Assembly (NCBI GenBank): GCA_012519875.1
Contig: JAAYPL010000173.1
Span: 1-15,498 of the forward strand
DNA from: Clostridiaceae bacterium
Lineage (GTDB): Bacteria > Bacillota > Clostridia > Saccharofermentanales > UBA5734
Length of the DNA stretch: 15,498 nucleotides
Direction: 5' to 3'
In this document: one piece after another, positions 6,642 to 14,939 of the stretch
How the letters are laid out: each line of letters starts with the position of its first letter
How positions within the stretch are numbered: the first letter of the stretch is position 1
The notes under the pieces: generated by a model
Told to the model about the DNA's origin: nothing
The model's input: only the letters and a program-made list of their open reading frames with translations
Database searches by the model: none
Made by a program: the position numbers and the translations under genes

Positions 6642-6668
6642 GGTTCGGAAAGGTAGGTGCCTGTTTTC

Positions 6669-8138
6669 ATGACCTCAACGGCCCCTCAATCGGATATTCA
6701 AGAATTGCGGGAGTACACCCGCATCTTTTTCGTAGGAATTGGCGGCATCAGCATGAGCGGTCTGGCCGAGCTGGCCGCCAGCAACGGTCATCAGGTTGCC
6801 GGTTCGGATCGGATTCTTTCGGACCGGACGGAATATCTTGCTCATCTGGGCATTCCGATTTTTGCCGGTCACAGTGCCGAATGGATCGATCAGTTTCAAC
6901 CGGATCTGGTTGTCCACACAGCTGCGGTGCATGATGACAATCCTGAATTAATCCGCGCACGGGCCATGGGGATTCGGATCATCGACCGGGCGACTTTTCT
7001 CGGCTGGCTTAATCGCCAGTTCTGCCGGATCATCAATATTGCGGGCACACACGGCAAAACAACCACAACCGCCATGTGCTCACTGATTCTGATGGCCGCC
7101 GGCATTGATCCGACCGTTCACCTAGGCGCCGAACTGATTCAGTTCCACAGCACGGTTCGGGTCGGCAAACCCGGCGAGGTTATGGTTTCCGAAGCCTGTG
7201 AATATATGAACAGCTTTTTGAAATTTCATTCGACGACAGCCGCCATTCTCAATATCGAGTATGATCACGTGGATTGTTTCAATGATTTGGCGGCGGTTAT
7301 CGACACTTTTTGTTTGTTTGCCGATCAGTTGCCGGACGATGGCAATCTGGTCATTCCGGCCTTTGAACCTCAGGTCGGCCGCATGCTTGCGGCTCTGAAG
7401 AACAGGCGTCGTCAGACCGGTCGCCCTATGCCCGGAGTGGTTGCTTTTGGTTCTGACACTGATGAAATAGATGGTCGCCCACCGGATTTCCAAGTGAAAA
7501 ACCTTGTTTTTAAGAATGGTCTGCCGGTCTTCGAGGTCTGGCACGACCGACAGCTCTATTGTCGCTTGAAGCTTCAAGTGCCCGGTCGACATAATGTCGA
7601 CAATGCGTTGGCAGCCATTGCCTGTGCCGCCTTAAACGGGGGCACCCCCGAGGCCGCGGAATCTGCCCTGTGCTCTTTTCAAGGTGCGGAAGGCCGATTT
7701 ACCTTTGTCGGGTACTACCGCGGCGCACAGGTGATCGCTGATTATGCCCATCATCCTTCTGAAGCCAGAGCAACACTTTTGGCTGCCGGCAATATGCCCC
7801 ATCCCCACACTTGGGTGGTCTTTCAGCCACTGACCTATAGTCGGACAAAAATTCTGCTGGATGATTTTGCCCGAGCACTCAAGGACTGTGAACATGTTAT
7901 TTTGGCTGAAATCTTCAGCGACCGGGAAACCAATAATGGTGATGTCAGCTCGCGAATGCTGGCCGATCGAATTAACGAACTTGGCGGCAATGCAAAATTT
8001 GAGCCATCATTGGCGGCCATTCAAAAAAGACTTGACCAATTAATCACACCCGGCGACCTGCTGCTGGTTCTGGGTCCTGAGCAAATACGTGAATTTGCCG
8101 ACCACCTAACCGGCCGAAGCAATCATTTCGGCCTCTGA
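6669..8138 (+). CDS. murC: UDP-N-acetylmuramate--L-alanine ligase
   Basis: MurC is the ATP-dependent cytosolic ligase that adds L-alanine to UDP-N-acetylmuramic acid, the first amino-acid step of peptidoglycan synthesis. The 489-residue product shows the N-terminal UDP-binding fold (FFVGIGGISMSGLA, 20-33), the Mur ATP loop GTHGKTTTT (126-134), EACEY (175-179), the NIEYDHVDCF segment (195-204) and the C-terminal domain with ADYAHHPSE and TYSRT. Length and motifs are complete. The ATG at 6669 is preferred over an in-frame GTG at 6657, because AGGTAGGTG sits at proper distance only from the ATG. It stands alone, outside a mur/fts division cluster, divergent from spoVG and convergent with ftsH. 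It has its own promoter, so it is probably expressed constitutively. Confidence 0.96.
   Translation: MTSTAPQSDIQELREYTRIFFVGIGGISMSGLAELAASNGHQVAGSDRILSDRTEYLAHLGIPIFAGHSAEWIDQFQPDLVVHTAAVHDDNPELIRARAMGIRIIDRATFLGWLNRQFCRIINIAGTHGKTTTTAMCSLILMAAGIDPTVHLGAELIQFHSTVRVGKPGEVMVSEACEYMNSFLKFHSTTAAILNIEYDHVDCFNDLAAVIDTFCLFADQLPDDGNLVIPAFEPQVGRMLAALKNRRRQTGRPMPGVVAFGSDTDEIDGRPPDFQVKNLVFKNGLPVFEVWHDRQLYCRLKLQVPGRHNVDNALAAIACAALNGGTPEAAESALCSFQGAEGRFTFVGYYRGAQVIADYAHHPSEARATLLAAGNMPHPHTWVVFQPLTYSRTKILLDDFARALKDCEHVILAEIFSDRETNNGDVSSRMLADRINELGGNAKFEPSLAAIQKRLDQLITPGDLLLVLGPEQIREFADHLTGRSNHFGL
8112..8133. terminator. possible hairpin between converging murC and ftsH
   Basis: The arms ggccgaa (8112-8118) and ttcggcc (8127-8133) form a 7-bp GC-rich stem around an 8-base loop, overlapping the last murC codons. 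No proper T run follows on either strand, so it would be a weak or factor-dependent terminator serving both converging genes. Only 25 bases separate the two stop codons. Confidence 0.35.
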
Positions 8139-8163
8139 TATCGCTTTTCATACAGCGTAAATC

Positions 8164-10107
8164 TCAGTCAGGATCCACCTTTTGCTCCGGCATATCGGAA
8201 GACGTTTCTGATGACGGATCATCCGATTCGATGGGCAAACTTTTTGTCTGTGTCGAATCCGCCGCAGGCATATCGGCCTCCGCTTCCGCCCTGGTATAAA
8301 TACTTTCGAATTCGGGCCCTTCGATTTTTTCTTTTTCCAGCAGAGTTTCGGCCAGGCGGTTGAGCAGCCCCATCTTGCTGCGCAAAATGCTCAGAACCTC
8401 ATCGTAAGCCTCGTCGATAATCCGCTTGACTTCTTCGTCGATGATTCCGGCCAATTTCTCGCTGTAGTTTTGCACATGTCCGTAATCCTTGCCCAGAAAA
8501 ATCTCGCTCTCGCTGCCAAAGACCAGATTGCCCAATCGATCGCTCATGCCGTACTTGGTTATCATATCGCGAGCAATGGCATTACAGGCCTGAAGGTCAG
8601 AGGCCGCGCCCGTGCTGATTTCGCCGAAAACCAATTCTTCGGCGGCACGCCCTCCCAGCGCAACCATGATTTCAGCCATCAATTGGCGCCGGGTAGCATA
8701 ATAGCGATCCTCATGGGGTTTGTGAGCAGTATAGCCGCCGGCTGTTCCCGCCGGAATGATCGAGACACGCTCAACCTTATCGGTCTCGGAAACCGTCCGT
8801 AAGACGATGGCATGGCCGGACTCGTGGTAGGCGGTCAAACGACGTTCTTTTTCACTGATGATCCGACTCTTCTTTTCCGGTCCGATCATGATTTTGAACA
8901 CGGCCTCCGAAATATCTTCGTATACGATCACCTGCTGACCTTTACGGGCCGCCAGCAACGCCGCCTCGTTGAGAAGGTTGGCCAGGTCGGCACCGGTAAA
9001 GCCCGGTGTAATTTTCGCGATATCCCGGAGATCAATGGAAGCATCCAACGGCTTGTTCCGGGCATGAACCTTGAGAATTTCCTCACGCCCTTTAATATCC
9101 GGTCGCATAACCGTGATTCGGCGGTCAAAGCGACCCGGCCGCAGCAAGGCAGGATCAAGAATGTCAGGACGGTTGGTCGCCGCCATAATGATCACGCCTT
9201 CATTGGGTCCGAAACCATCCATTTCAACCAGCAGCTGATTCAGGGTCTGTTCCCGCTCGTCATGGCCGCCGCCAAGACCGGCACCTCTATGACGGCCAAC
9301 GGCATCAATTTCATCAATAAAAATGATGCACGGCGAGTTCTTTTTTGCGGTTTCGAACAGATCACGGACACGCGACGCACCGACACCGACAAACATCTCG
9401 ACAAAATCAGAGCCGCTGATCGAAAAAAACGGCACACCGGCTTCGCCGGCGACAGCTTTGGCCAACAAGGTTTTACCTGTTCCCGGCAAGCCCACAAGCA
9501 GGATGCCGCGTGGAATCTTGGCACCCAGATCGGCATATTTTTTGGGGTTCTTCAAGAAGTCAACAACCTCTTGCAGCTCCTCTTTCTCCTCATCGGCTCC
9601 GGCCACATCCTGGAAAGAAACCTTGTTTTTACTTGGATCATTGAGTTTGGCCCGGCTGCGACCGAAGCTCATAGCGTTCCTGCCGTCACCGGCCTGCCGG
9701 CTGTAGGTAAACCAGATGAACGCCCCCATGGCGCCCAACATCAGCACAATAACGATGATATTCAACCAAGATGATATATCCGTCGGCTCACTATAATCGT
9801 AGGCATCGATTTTTCCATCGGCCACAGCCTGTTCCAGAATCTCCTGCAAGCGTGGCATCCAAGTGGGTGAAATAGGCTTGCTGAAAGTTCTGGAAGCGGC
9901 ACCGCCGGATTGGCGCTCGACAATCTCAACGACATAGCCGGTTACTTTTACCTGGCTGACATTGCCGCTGTTAATCCGGGAAAGGATCTCTGACAGTGAT
10001 GTTTCTGCCGGTCGCGTCAATCTGGACATAAAAAATGACATAAAAATAATCACAGCCAGCAGGATGATATAGAATGAAAGCCCCCCCGGCATTTTTTTTC
10101 TCTTCAT
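8164..10107 (-). CDS. ftsH: ATP-dependent zinc metalloprotease FtsH
   Basis: FtsH is a membrane-anchored hexameric AAA+ protease that degrades misassembled membrane proteins and short-lived regulators. The 647-residue product has a short cytosolic start, TM1 (about 11-29), an extracytoplasmic domain (30-112), and TM2 (about 114-134). The AAA module follows, with Walker A GLPGTGKT (206-213), Walker B IIFIDEID (261-268) and the second region of homology (308-330, ending RPGRFDRR). The protease domain has HESGH (428-432) and Asp504 as likely third zinc ligand. Walker A has Leu where most FtsH proteins have Pro; lysine and threonine are intact, so activity is expected. The C-terminal tail is acidic and low in complexity. 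The ATG at 10105-10107 overlaps the hpt stop as ATGA, with GGGGGGAA upstream. It is the last gene of the rplI-to-ftsH run. Confidence 0.97.
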   Translation of the reverse strand: MKRKKMPGGLSFYIILLAVIIFMSFFMSRLTRPAETSLSEILSRINSGNVSQVKVTGYVVEIVERQSGGAASRTFSKPISPTWMPRLQEILEQAVADGKIDAYDYSEPTDISSWLNIIVIVLMLGAMGAFIWFTYSRQAGDGRNAMSFGRSRAKLNDPSKNKVSFQDVAGADEEKEELQEVVDFLKNPKKYADLGAKIPRGILLVGLPGTGKTLLAKAVAGEAGVPFFSISGSDFVEMFVGVGASRVRDLFETAKKNSPCIIFIDEIDAVGRHRGAGLGGGHDEREQTLNQLLVEMDGFGPNEGVIIMAATNRPDILDPALLRPGRFDRRITVMRPDIKGREEILKVHARNKPLDASIDLRDIAKITPGFTGADLANLLNEAALLAARKGQQVIVYEDISEAVFKIMIGPEKKSRIISEKERRLTAYHESGHAIVLRTVSETDKVERVSIIPAGTAGGYTAHKPHEDRYYATRRQLMAEIMVALGGRAAEELVFGEISTGAASDLQACNAIARDMITKYGMSDRLGNLVFGSESEIFLGKDYGHVQNYSEKLAGIIDEEVKRIIDEAYDEVLSILRSKMGLLNRLAETLLEKEKIEGPEFESIYTRAEAEADMPAADSTQTKSLPIESDDPSSETSSDMPEQKVDPD

Positions 10108-10649
10108 TGTGTTCCCCCTTGACCGTCGTCCCCAAGGATTGCAACATCCGGAAGATTGCGATATTTGCCGTCAAAATCAAGGCCGTAGCCGACGATAAAT
10201 TCATCCGGAATCACCATGCCGACATAATCGATCCGGATATTCACCTTGCGCCTTTCCGGCTTATCAAATGCCGTACAAAAAGCGATGCTGGCCGGATTTC
10301 GTGTTCCGAGCAGATCGCGAAGATGGTTCAAAGTCAAACCGGAGTCAACGATATCTTCCACAACAATCACATGCCGGCCGGATATGTCCATATCCAGATC
10401 TTTGATGATGCGCACAATACCGGAGGTGCGTGTGCCGCCGCCGTAACTGGAAACAGACATGAAATCGATACAGACGGGAATGGTCAATTGCCTGGCCAGA
10501 TCTGCCAGAAAAACATAGGCGCCCTTAAGGACTCCAATCAAAACAACTTCGCGTCCGGCATAGTCCTGAGAAATCTGCGCCCCCAGACGCCGGCACATTT
10601 CTTCGATCTGCTCGCGTCTGATCAGGACTTCTTTGATGTATTTGGCCAT
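10104..10649 (-). CDS. hpt: hypoxanthine phosphoribosyltransferase
   Basis: This purine-salvage enzyme makes IMP (and usually GMP) from hypoxanthine or guanine plus PRPP in the cytosol. The 181-residue product is of normal size. It has the LKGAYVF loop (41-47), the flexible catalytic loop S-V-S-S-Y-G-G-G-T-R-T-S-G (65-77), and the PRPP motif VIVVEDIVDSGLTL (94-107) with its acidic pair and following D-S-G-L-T. A C-terminal FDKPERR and a purine-binding VGYGLDFDGKYRNLP segment complete it. AAGGAGG lies 12 bases before the ATG, slightly far. It sits between tilS and ftsH, the same order as in Bacillus subtilis (tilS-hprT-ftsH), and its stop overlaps the ftsH start by four bases. Confidence 0.96.
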   Translation of the reverse strand: MAKYIKEVLIRREQIEEMCRRLGAQISQDYAGREVVLIGVLKGAYVFLADLARQLTIPVCIDFMSVSSYGGGTRTSGIVRIIKDLDMDISGRHVIVVEDIVDSGLTLNHLRDLLGTRNPASIAFCTAFDKPERRKVNIRIDYVGMVIPDEFIVGYGLDFDGKYRNLPDVAILGDDGQGGTQ

Positions 10650-10685
10650 TCTTGTGAGTTGCCTCCTTAAAATAAATCAAGTAAC

Positions 10686-10694
10686 AGTTTAGCA
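10686..10694 (-). promoter_or_regulatory. weak extended -10 ahead of hpt-ftsH
   Basis: The minus strand reads TGCTAAACT, in the 75-base gap between tilS and hpt. It follows a CCGG-CCGG mini-inverted repeat with a run of six T, which could be a partial terminator. No -35 is visible. It may give extra expression of hpt-ftsH within the longer operon. Confidence 0.3.
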
Positions 10695-10724
10695 AAAACC
10701 GGTACTGAAAGGCCGGAACAAAGG

Positions 10725-12164
10725 TTACACATCGGTCACCGCCAACGGAGAAATTTCCAGCGCGATCCGCTGACCGGCCGGGCCCCCGGGACGAGCAACA
10801 AAGTCAGCACCGACGGTCAGCCCGGGCAACCAGACAATGTCTCGGCCCTTGGCAACCAGCAACAACCGGTCACGTTCATGACATGGAATCTGCTGCTCGT
10901 TAAGAAATTTTTTCAGCGACTTCCCGCCGGTACGACCGGCCGGACGAATCTTGTCACCAGGCTGTCGGTTTCGGATGACACTGCCTTGGATTCGATCCAG
11001 CAGAAAATATTCCGTTGAGTCATTATATACGATATCATGGCCATTCTCAATTAAATAAGCCTTGATTTTCTGATTGGACGGATAGATTTCGGTCAGGCCG
11101 GGCAGATTGAGCCGCAAGGGCCGAGACAAGACGGGGCCTTGTTGAGAACAATCGGAATCGGACCGGTTGACCACAAATTGAAGATATCCGTCAAGCACGA
11201 CCGCCCGCCAATTCCCTGGCAAAGACAAACGCTGGCCGGATCCGGCCGAAGGAAGCCAATCGCGCAGCAAACGAATATGGACAAAGCCCAGATCCTGATT
11301 GCTGCCGCTGGTCCGTTGCCAAAACAATCGCAACAGGCGATTTTGCAACGCCGGCGGGAGTTTTTTCCAAGCCGGCACTGCTAAACGTTGATCCACCAAA
11401 CAGTCGGCGGCAGCTTGCAATGTCAGAGCCTCAAGCAAATTCCGATCCTCCTCCAGATTTACGGCCAAGCGAGCCAAAAGAGGCGCCGGATCATAGCTAA
11501 GAGCCTCTTGCCAAGCCGGCAGGACCTGTTGCCGCAACCGGTTCCGCAAGGTATCCAACTCCAGATTGCTCCGATCCAAACGCCATGTTATTTCTTGTTC
11601 CTCGAGCCACGCCTCAATGGCTGCCCGAGGTTGATTCAACAGCGGCCGGATCAGACGGTCGTTATGCGGACGAATGCCAACGAGACCATCCAGCCCGCTT
11701 CCCCGGCCAAGGTTCATCATGATGGTTTCGGCCTGATCGTTTAAATGGTGCCCTAAGGCGATCCGCGCCGTCGGCCGGCCGGTACCGGCCAACCGCTCGT
11801 CCAGAGCAAGGGCCAGTTCGGAAAAGAAATCCTGACGGGCGGATCTCCCCGCCTCTTCGATGCCCTTGCGTTCCTCATGGGCTTTTGCGCGTATATCGAT
11901 CCGCCGCACAGCACAGGCAACACCCAGTTTCCGGCTCCAGTCCCGGACAAAAGCCTCATCCTCGTCGGCTTCCGCGCCGCGAAGGCCATGGTTGAGGTGG
12001 GCGACCTGGATCACAAGGTCATGTGATTGACGCAGACCGTTCAGAATCAACAGTAAAGCCAATGAATCCGCCCCTCCGGACACACCGACGACAACAGGGC
12101 AACCCCGGGGAAGCAGTTCCCTTTCTTGGATAAAGCCGGTTACGCTGGACAAAAATTCATTCAT
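10725..12164 (-). CDS. tilS: tRNA(Ile)-lysidine synthase
   Basis: TilS joins lysine to C34 of the CAU-anticodon isoleucine tRNA, using ATP, so that it reads AUA codons. It is normally essential. The 479-residue product has the N-type ATP-pyrophosphatase loop SGGADS (29-34), HLNHGLRG (56-63), and the GHHLNDQAET block with NLGRGSGLDGLVGI (from 138). The C-terminal tRNA-binding domains end in a KSLKKFLNEQQIP segment. The start is taken at ATG 12162-12164 (M-N-E-F). The same frame stays open to 12548, but that extension lies wholly inside dnaB in another frame and carries no TilS homology. No strong ribosome binding site precedes the ATG. It is only 10 bases beyond the dnaB stop, so re-initiation from dnaB translation is likely. 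Confidence 0.94.
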   Translation of the reverse strand: MNEFLSSVTGFIQERELLPRGCPVVVGVSGGADSLALLLILNGLRQSHDLVIQVAHLNHGLRGAEADEDEAFVRDWSRKLGVACAVRRIDIRAKAHEERKGIEEAGRSARQDFFSELALALDERLAGTGRPTARIALGHHLNDQAETIMMNLGRGSGLDGLVGIRPHNDRLIRPLLNQPRAAIEAWLEEQEITWRLDRSNLELDTLRNRLRQQVLPAWQEALSYDPAPLLARLAVNLEEDRNLLEALTLQAAADCLVDQRLAVPAWKKLPPALQNRLLRLFWQRTSGSNQDLGFVHIRLLRDWLPSAGSGQRLSLPGNWRAVVLDGYLQFVVNRSDSDCSQQGPVLSRPLRLNLPGLTEIYPSNQKIKAYLIENGHDIVYNDSTEYFLLDRIQGSVIRNRQPGDKIRPAGRTGGKSLKKFLNEQQIPCHERDRLLLVAKGRDIVWLPGLTVGADFVARPGGPAGQRIALEISPLAVTDV

Positions 12165-12174
12165 GGAACAGCCA

Positions 12175-13563
12175 TCAAAACGGCGGCGGTTCGGAGGGAA
12201 TCCGTCCGTCATCCTTCTCAAAAAACATGGTGTACTTGGGCCACCAGCCCAAGTGAATACTGCCGGTTCCGCCTTGTCGGTTTTTGGCGACAATGATTTC
12301 GGCGTCTTCGGTTTCGGTCTGAACGCGATCTGTGTCATAGTACTGTTGACGATACAAAAAGAGAACAACATCGGCGTCCTGCTCAATAGCGCCGGAATCA
12401 CGCAGGTCGGACAACATGGGCCTTTTGTCGGTCCGTTGCTCACAGGCACGGCTGAGCTGTGACAGCGCAATAATCGGAACACCCAAGTCTTTGGCCATGA
12501 TTTTAAGCGAACGGGAAATCTCCGAAATTTCCTGCTGGCGGCTTTCAAAACGTCCGCTGCTGCCGTTCATCAATTGCAGGTAATCAATGATGACCAGCCC
12601 CAACCGATTTTCCAGCTTTAACTGGCGACATTTGGACAGCATTTCCATAACCGACGTCCCCGAACGGTCATCGACATAAACAGGAGCAGCGTAGAGCGGT
12701 GGCAAGGCCCGGGCGATTTTATCCCAATCGTCGGCCTGCAGCTCGCCGGTGTATAAAATCCGGTTGTTGACAAGGGACTGTGTACTGAGCATCCGGTTGC
12801 CGATTTCCTCTTTGGACATCTCCAGGCTGAAAACCGCTGCCGGTACTTGATAAAGAGTAGCGGCCTTCTGGGCAATATTCAATGCCAGAGCCGATTTCCC
12901 CATGCCCGGTCGCGCGGCGATAATGATCAATCCTCCCGGCCGCAATCCGCCGAGAATTTTATCCAGACTATAAAAACCGGTTAAAACCGTCTTTTCACGC
13001 TGCTTTCCATTGGCCAGGGCGGCCAGATCGTTGACGGCCCGGCCCATGATATCCTTAAGGCTTTCAAAGCCGGTCGCATCGCGATTTTCTCGAATATCGT
13101 AGATGCGGCGTGCAGCGATATCCAGCAGAATATCAGCATTTTCCGCATCACCGTAGCAAAGACCGGTGACCTCGTCCATGGCTTGAATCAAACGGCGTAA
13201 AATGGACTTCTGACGAACCAAATCAGCATAATGAGCCGCATTGGAAACCACCGGTACCAAATCCGGAAGCGAACTGATATACGCCAATCCGCCGGTTTTT
13301 TCCAGCAAGCCTTTGCTCTCAAGGGCATCCGAAACGGTGATGATATCAACCGGTTTGCTGCCCATGTATAAATCACAAATGGTCTCGTAAATCAGCTGGT
13401 GATCCGGTCGGTAGAAATCATCGGTCTTGAGGATGGCCGTAATTTCGGCAAGAGGACGTTGTCCTGCCATGGCACAGCCCAGAACCGACTGTTCCGCCTG
13501 TTGATTATGGGGCGGAACTCGCCCGGTCAAACGTGAAACCGGCGCGGCAGATTGCGTAGACAC
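12175..13563 (-). CDS. dnaB: replicative DNA helicase (DnaB type)
   Basis: This is the hexameric 5'-3' helicase that unwinds the chromosome fork and recruits primase (called DnaC in Bacillus subtilis). The 462-residue product has the N-terminal domain (about 16-155, starting VPPHNQQAEQSVLG) and a linker. The RecA-like domain carries Walker A ARPGMGKSA (217-225), Walker B LVIIDYLQL (323-331), SQLSRACEQR and the SDLRDSGAIEQDAD motif. No intein or insertion is present, although dnaB is a common intein site. The start is GTG at 13561-13563, with GGGAGGT six bases upstream. It follows rplI by 14 bases, an arrangement common in Bacillota, and is followed closely by tilS. Confidence 0.97.
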   Translation of the reverse strand: MSTQSAAPVSRLTGRVPPHNQQAEQSVLGCAMAGQRPLAEITAILKTDDFYRPDHQLIYETICDLYMGSKPVDIITVSDALESKGLLEKTGGLAYISSLPDLVPVVSNAAHYADLVRQKSILRRLIQAMDEVTGLCYGDAENADILLDIAARRIYDIRENRDATGFESLKDIMGRAVNDLAALANGKQREKTVLTGFYSLDKILGGLRPGGLIIIAARPGMGKSALALNIAQKAATLYQVPAAVFSLEMSKEEIGNRMLSTQSLVNNRILYTGELQADDWDKIARALPPLYAAPVYVDDRSGTSVMEMLSKCRQLKLENRLGLVIIDYLQLMNGSSGRFESRQQEISEISRSLKIMAKDLGVPIIALSQLSRACEQRTDKRPMLSDLRDSGAIEQDADVVLFLYRQQYYDTDRVQTETEDAEIIVAKNRQGGTGSIHLGWWPKYTMFFEKDDGRIPSEPPPF

Positions 13564-13577
13564 GGGTGTACCTCCCT

Positions 13578-14021
13578 CTATCGAGCGACAACGTTGAGTT
13601 TAATTGTAGCTGTCACATCGGTATACAGCCGCACATCAACCTCATACTCACCCAACGCTTTGATGGCTTGCGGAATCTGAATGCCTCGTTTGTCAACGCG
13701 ATACCCGGCCGCAGCCAAAGCATCGGCCACGTCCATTGCCGTGACGGCACCGTAAAGGCGGCCGCCTTCACCGCATTTAACCGGCAGCGTAACAACCTCA
13801 TTGTTGATTTTAGCCGCCACTTGCCGGGCCTCTTCCAGTTCGCGGGCCTGTCGGGCACGCTCGGCATTTTTGCGGGTTTTAACAGTGTTAAGATTGGCCG
13901 GGGTTGCCTCGAGGGCCAGCTTTTGTCTGAAAAGATAATTGCGAGCATACCCGTCACTCACATTGACAATATCATCCGCTTTGCCAAGATCTTTGACATC
14001 CTTCAGTAGAATAACTTTCAT
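13578..14021 (-). CDS. rplI: 50S ribosomal protein L9
   Basis: L9 binds 23S rRNA near the L1 stalk and helps keep the reading frame. The 147-residue product has the N-terminal domain with the signature VSDGYARNYL (21-30), a long charged connecting helix (about 41-75) and the C-terminal RNA-binding domain. The ATG at 14019-14021 is chosen because M-K-V-I-L-L is the family N-terminus and GGGAGG lies seven bases upstream. An upstream in-frame extension to 14063 crosses the promoter and is not coding. It is first in the rplI-dnaB-tilS-hpt-ftsH run, separated from rpsR by a terminator and its own promoter. It ends with TAG. Confidence 0.96.
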   Translation of the reverse strand: MKVILLKDVKDLGKADDIVNVSDGYARNYLFRQKLALEATPANLNTVKTRKNAERARQARELEEARQVAAKINNEVVTLPVKCGEGGRLYGAVTAMDVADALAAAGYRVDKRGIQIPQAIKALGEYEVDVRLYTDVTATIKLNVVAR

Positions 14022-14061
14022 ATTCAGGCCTCCCGCTTGTAAACACTTCTCTTGGGATTTC

Positions 14062-14070
14062 ATTTTAGCA
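14062..14070 (-). promoter_or_regulatory. extended -10 promoter for the rplI operon
   Basis: The minus strand reads TGCTAAAAT, about 40 bases before the rplI ATG and directly downstream of the rpsR terminator. No -35 is recognisable. Position and extended -10 both support it as the head of the rplI-to-ftsH transcript. Confidence 0.5.
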
Positions 14071-14094
14071 TAAACCCGGCCGGATGGCTCGGAT

Positions 14095-14134
14095 AAAAAA
14101 CCACGGCCGGAAGATTGATCCTCCTGCCGCGGTT
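14095..14134 (-). terminator. rho-independent terminator after rpsR
   Basis: On the minus strand AACCGCGGC (14134-14126) pairs with GCCGTGGTT (14107-14099), nine pairs with one G-U. A run of T (14100-14095) follows immediately. It lies 30 bases past the rpsR stop and separates the rpsF-ssb-rpsR transcript from rplI. Confidence 0.75.
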
Positions 14135-14162
14135 TCGGAATCCAAACGAATCTTGCGTCGGC

Positions 14163-14438
14163 TTATTCGCCGGAAAAGGGCAGCAATGCAATGTGGCGTG
14201 CCCGCTTAATGGCAATGGTCAGCTCGCGCTGGTGGCGAGCACAGTTTCCCGACATACGCTTGGGCAGGATTTTACCCCGCTCGGAAATAAACTTGCGAAG
14301 CTTACCGGCGTCCTTGTAATCAATGTGCTCGATTTTGTCAGCACAGAAGTTGCATATTTTACGCCGGCCTCTCCTCGGACGCATGGGCCGACCATCCCGG
14401 TTGCCAAAGTCGCGGCCGCCGCGTTTTACTTCAGCCAT
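14163..14438 (-). CDS. rpsR: 30S ribosomal protein S18, zinc-binding (C+) type
   Basis: S18 binds the 30S platform together with S6. The 91-residue product has a basic, glycine-rich start, then the conserved HIDYKD, LRKFISERGKILP and IAIKRARHIALLPF segments. Cysteines C29 and C32 together with C66 and H69 form the C-x2-C / C-x2-H set of the zinc-binding form of S18, which Bacillus subtilis lacks. The ATG at 14436-14438 has AAAGGAGAG seven bases upstream. It is the last gene of the rpsF-ssb-rpsR operon, 46 bases after ssb, and is followed by a terminator. Confidence 0.97.
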   Translation of the reverse strand: MAEVKRGGRDFGNRDGRPMRPRRGRRKICNFCADKIEHIDYKDAGKLRKFISERGKILPKRMSGNCARHQRELTIAIKRARHIALLPFSGE

Positions 14439-14484
14439 GGCAGATCTCTCCTTTCAGTTAAAGTAACAGGCCGTTTAACAGCCA

Positions 14485-14916
14485 TCAAATGTCAAAAGGC
14501 AGGGCGGTATCGTCATCCGGTCCGGGGAAAAATCCGTCGTTTGCGGCATTTTTTTCCGGCAGCTGAGAAACCGGCTGGTTACCATAGCCGCTCTCACTCT
14601 TTTTTGTGTCAACAAAATAGATTTCATCGGCGACAACTTCGGTTACGTAGTGACGTTTGCCCTCCGAATCATCCCAGGTGCGTGTCTGGATTGAACCGAC
14701 AAGAAGGATGCGCGAACCCTTTGCAAAATATTGGGCGACAAGTTCAGCTTGCTGCCGCCAGGCCACAACCGAAATAAAATCAGCCTGCCGTTCACCGCTG
14801 GCGCTTTTATAACGACGATCAACCGCCACGGTGAAAGAGCATACCGGAATGTTGTTTGCGGTTGTCCGCAATTCGGGGTCGCGGGTCAGGCGCCCCATCA
14901 GGATAGCCTTATTCAT
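14485..14916 (-). CDS. ssb: single-stranded DNA-binding protein
   Basis: SSB coats single-stranded DNA as a tetramer during replication, repair and recombination. The 143-residue product has an N-terminal OB fold (about 1-104: MNKAILMGRLTRDPELR, ADFISVVAWR, an E-G-K-R-H-Y-V-T-E-V-V-A-D-E-I strand). A short disordered tail follows, ending in the acidic tip DDDTALPFDI that recruits partner proteins. The linker is shorter than in many SSBs. The ATG at 14914-14916 is preceded by a purine-rich but imperfect ribosome binding site. Its place between rpsF and rpsR is the classical Bacillota arrangement and identifies it as the housekeeping SSB rather than a phage or plasmid copy. Confidence 0.97.
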   Translation of the reverse strand: MNKAILMGRLTRDPELRTTANNIPVCSFTVAVDRRYKSASGERQADFISVVAWRQQAELVAQYFAKGSRILLVGSIQTRTWDDSEGKRHYVTEVVADEIYFVDTKKSESGYGNQPVSQLPEKNAANDGFFPGPDDDTALPFDI

Positions 14917-14939
14917 ACTCTCACTTGCCTTTCTGACTT

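Noticed and set aside
8812..9774. 320-codon open frame on the plus strand
   Set aside because: It is wholly antisense to the conserved AAA domain of ftsH and has no start signal or recognisable motif. It is a by-product of GC-biased codon use.
10074..10670. 198-codon plus-strand frame over hpt
   Set aside because: It is antisense to the clearly identified hpt gene, with no homology or ribosome binding site.
12165..12548. Upstream extension of the tilS frame
   Set aside because: It overlaps the dnaB C-terminus in another frame. TilS homology begins at M-N-E-F (12164), and the extension is Pro/Ser/Arg-rich as frame shadows usually are.
13578..14021. tRNA or small RNA gene in the housekeeping block
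   Set aside because: No cloverleaf or T-loop consensus was seen in this gene or in the gaps beside it. The gaps hold only promoter and terminator signals.
14115..14777. 220-codon plus-strand frame over rpsR and ssb
   Set aside because: It is antisense to two conserved genes and crosses the rpsR terminator. It is not a plausible gene.
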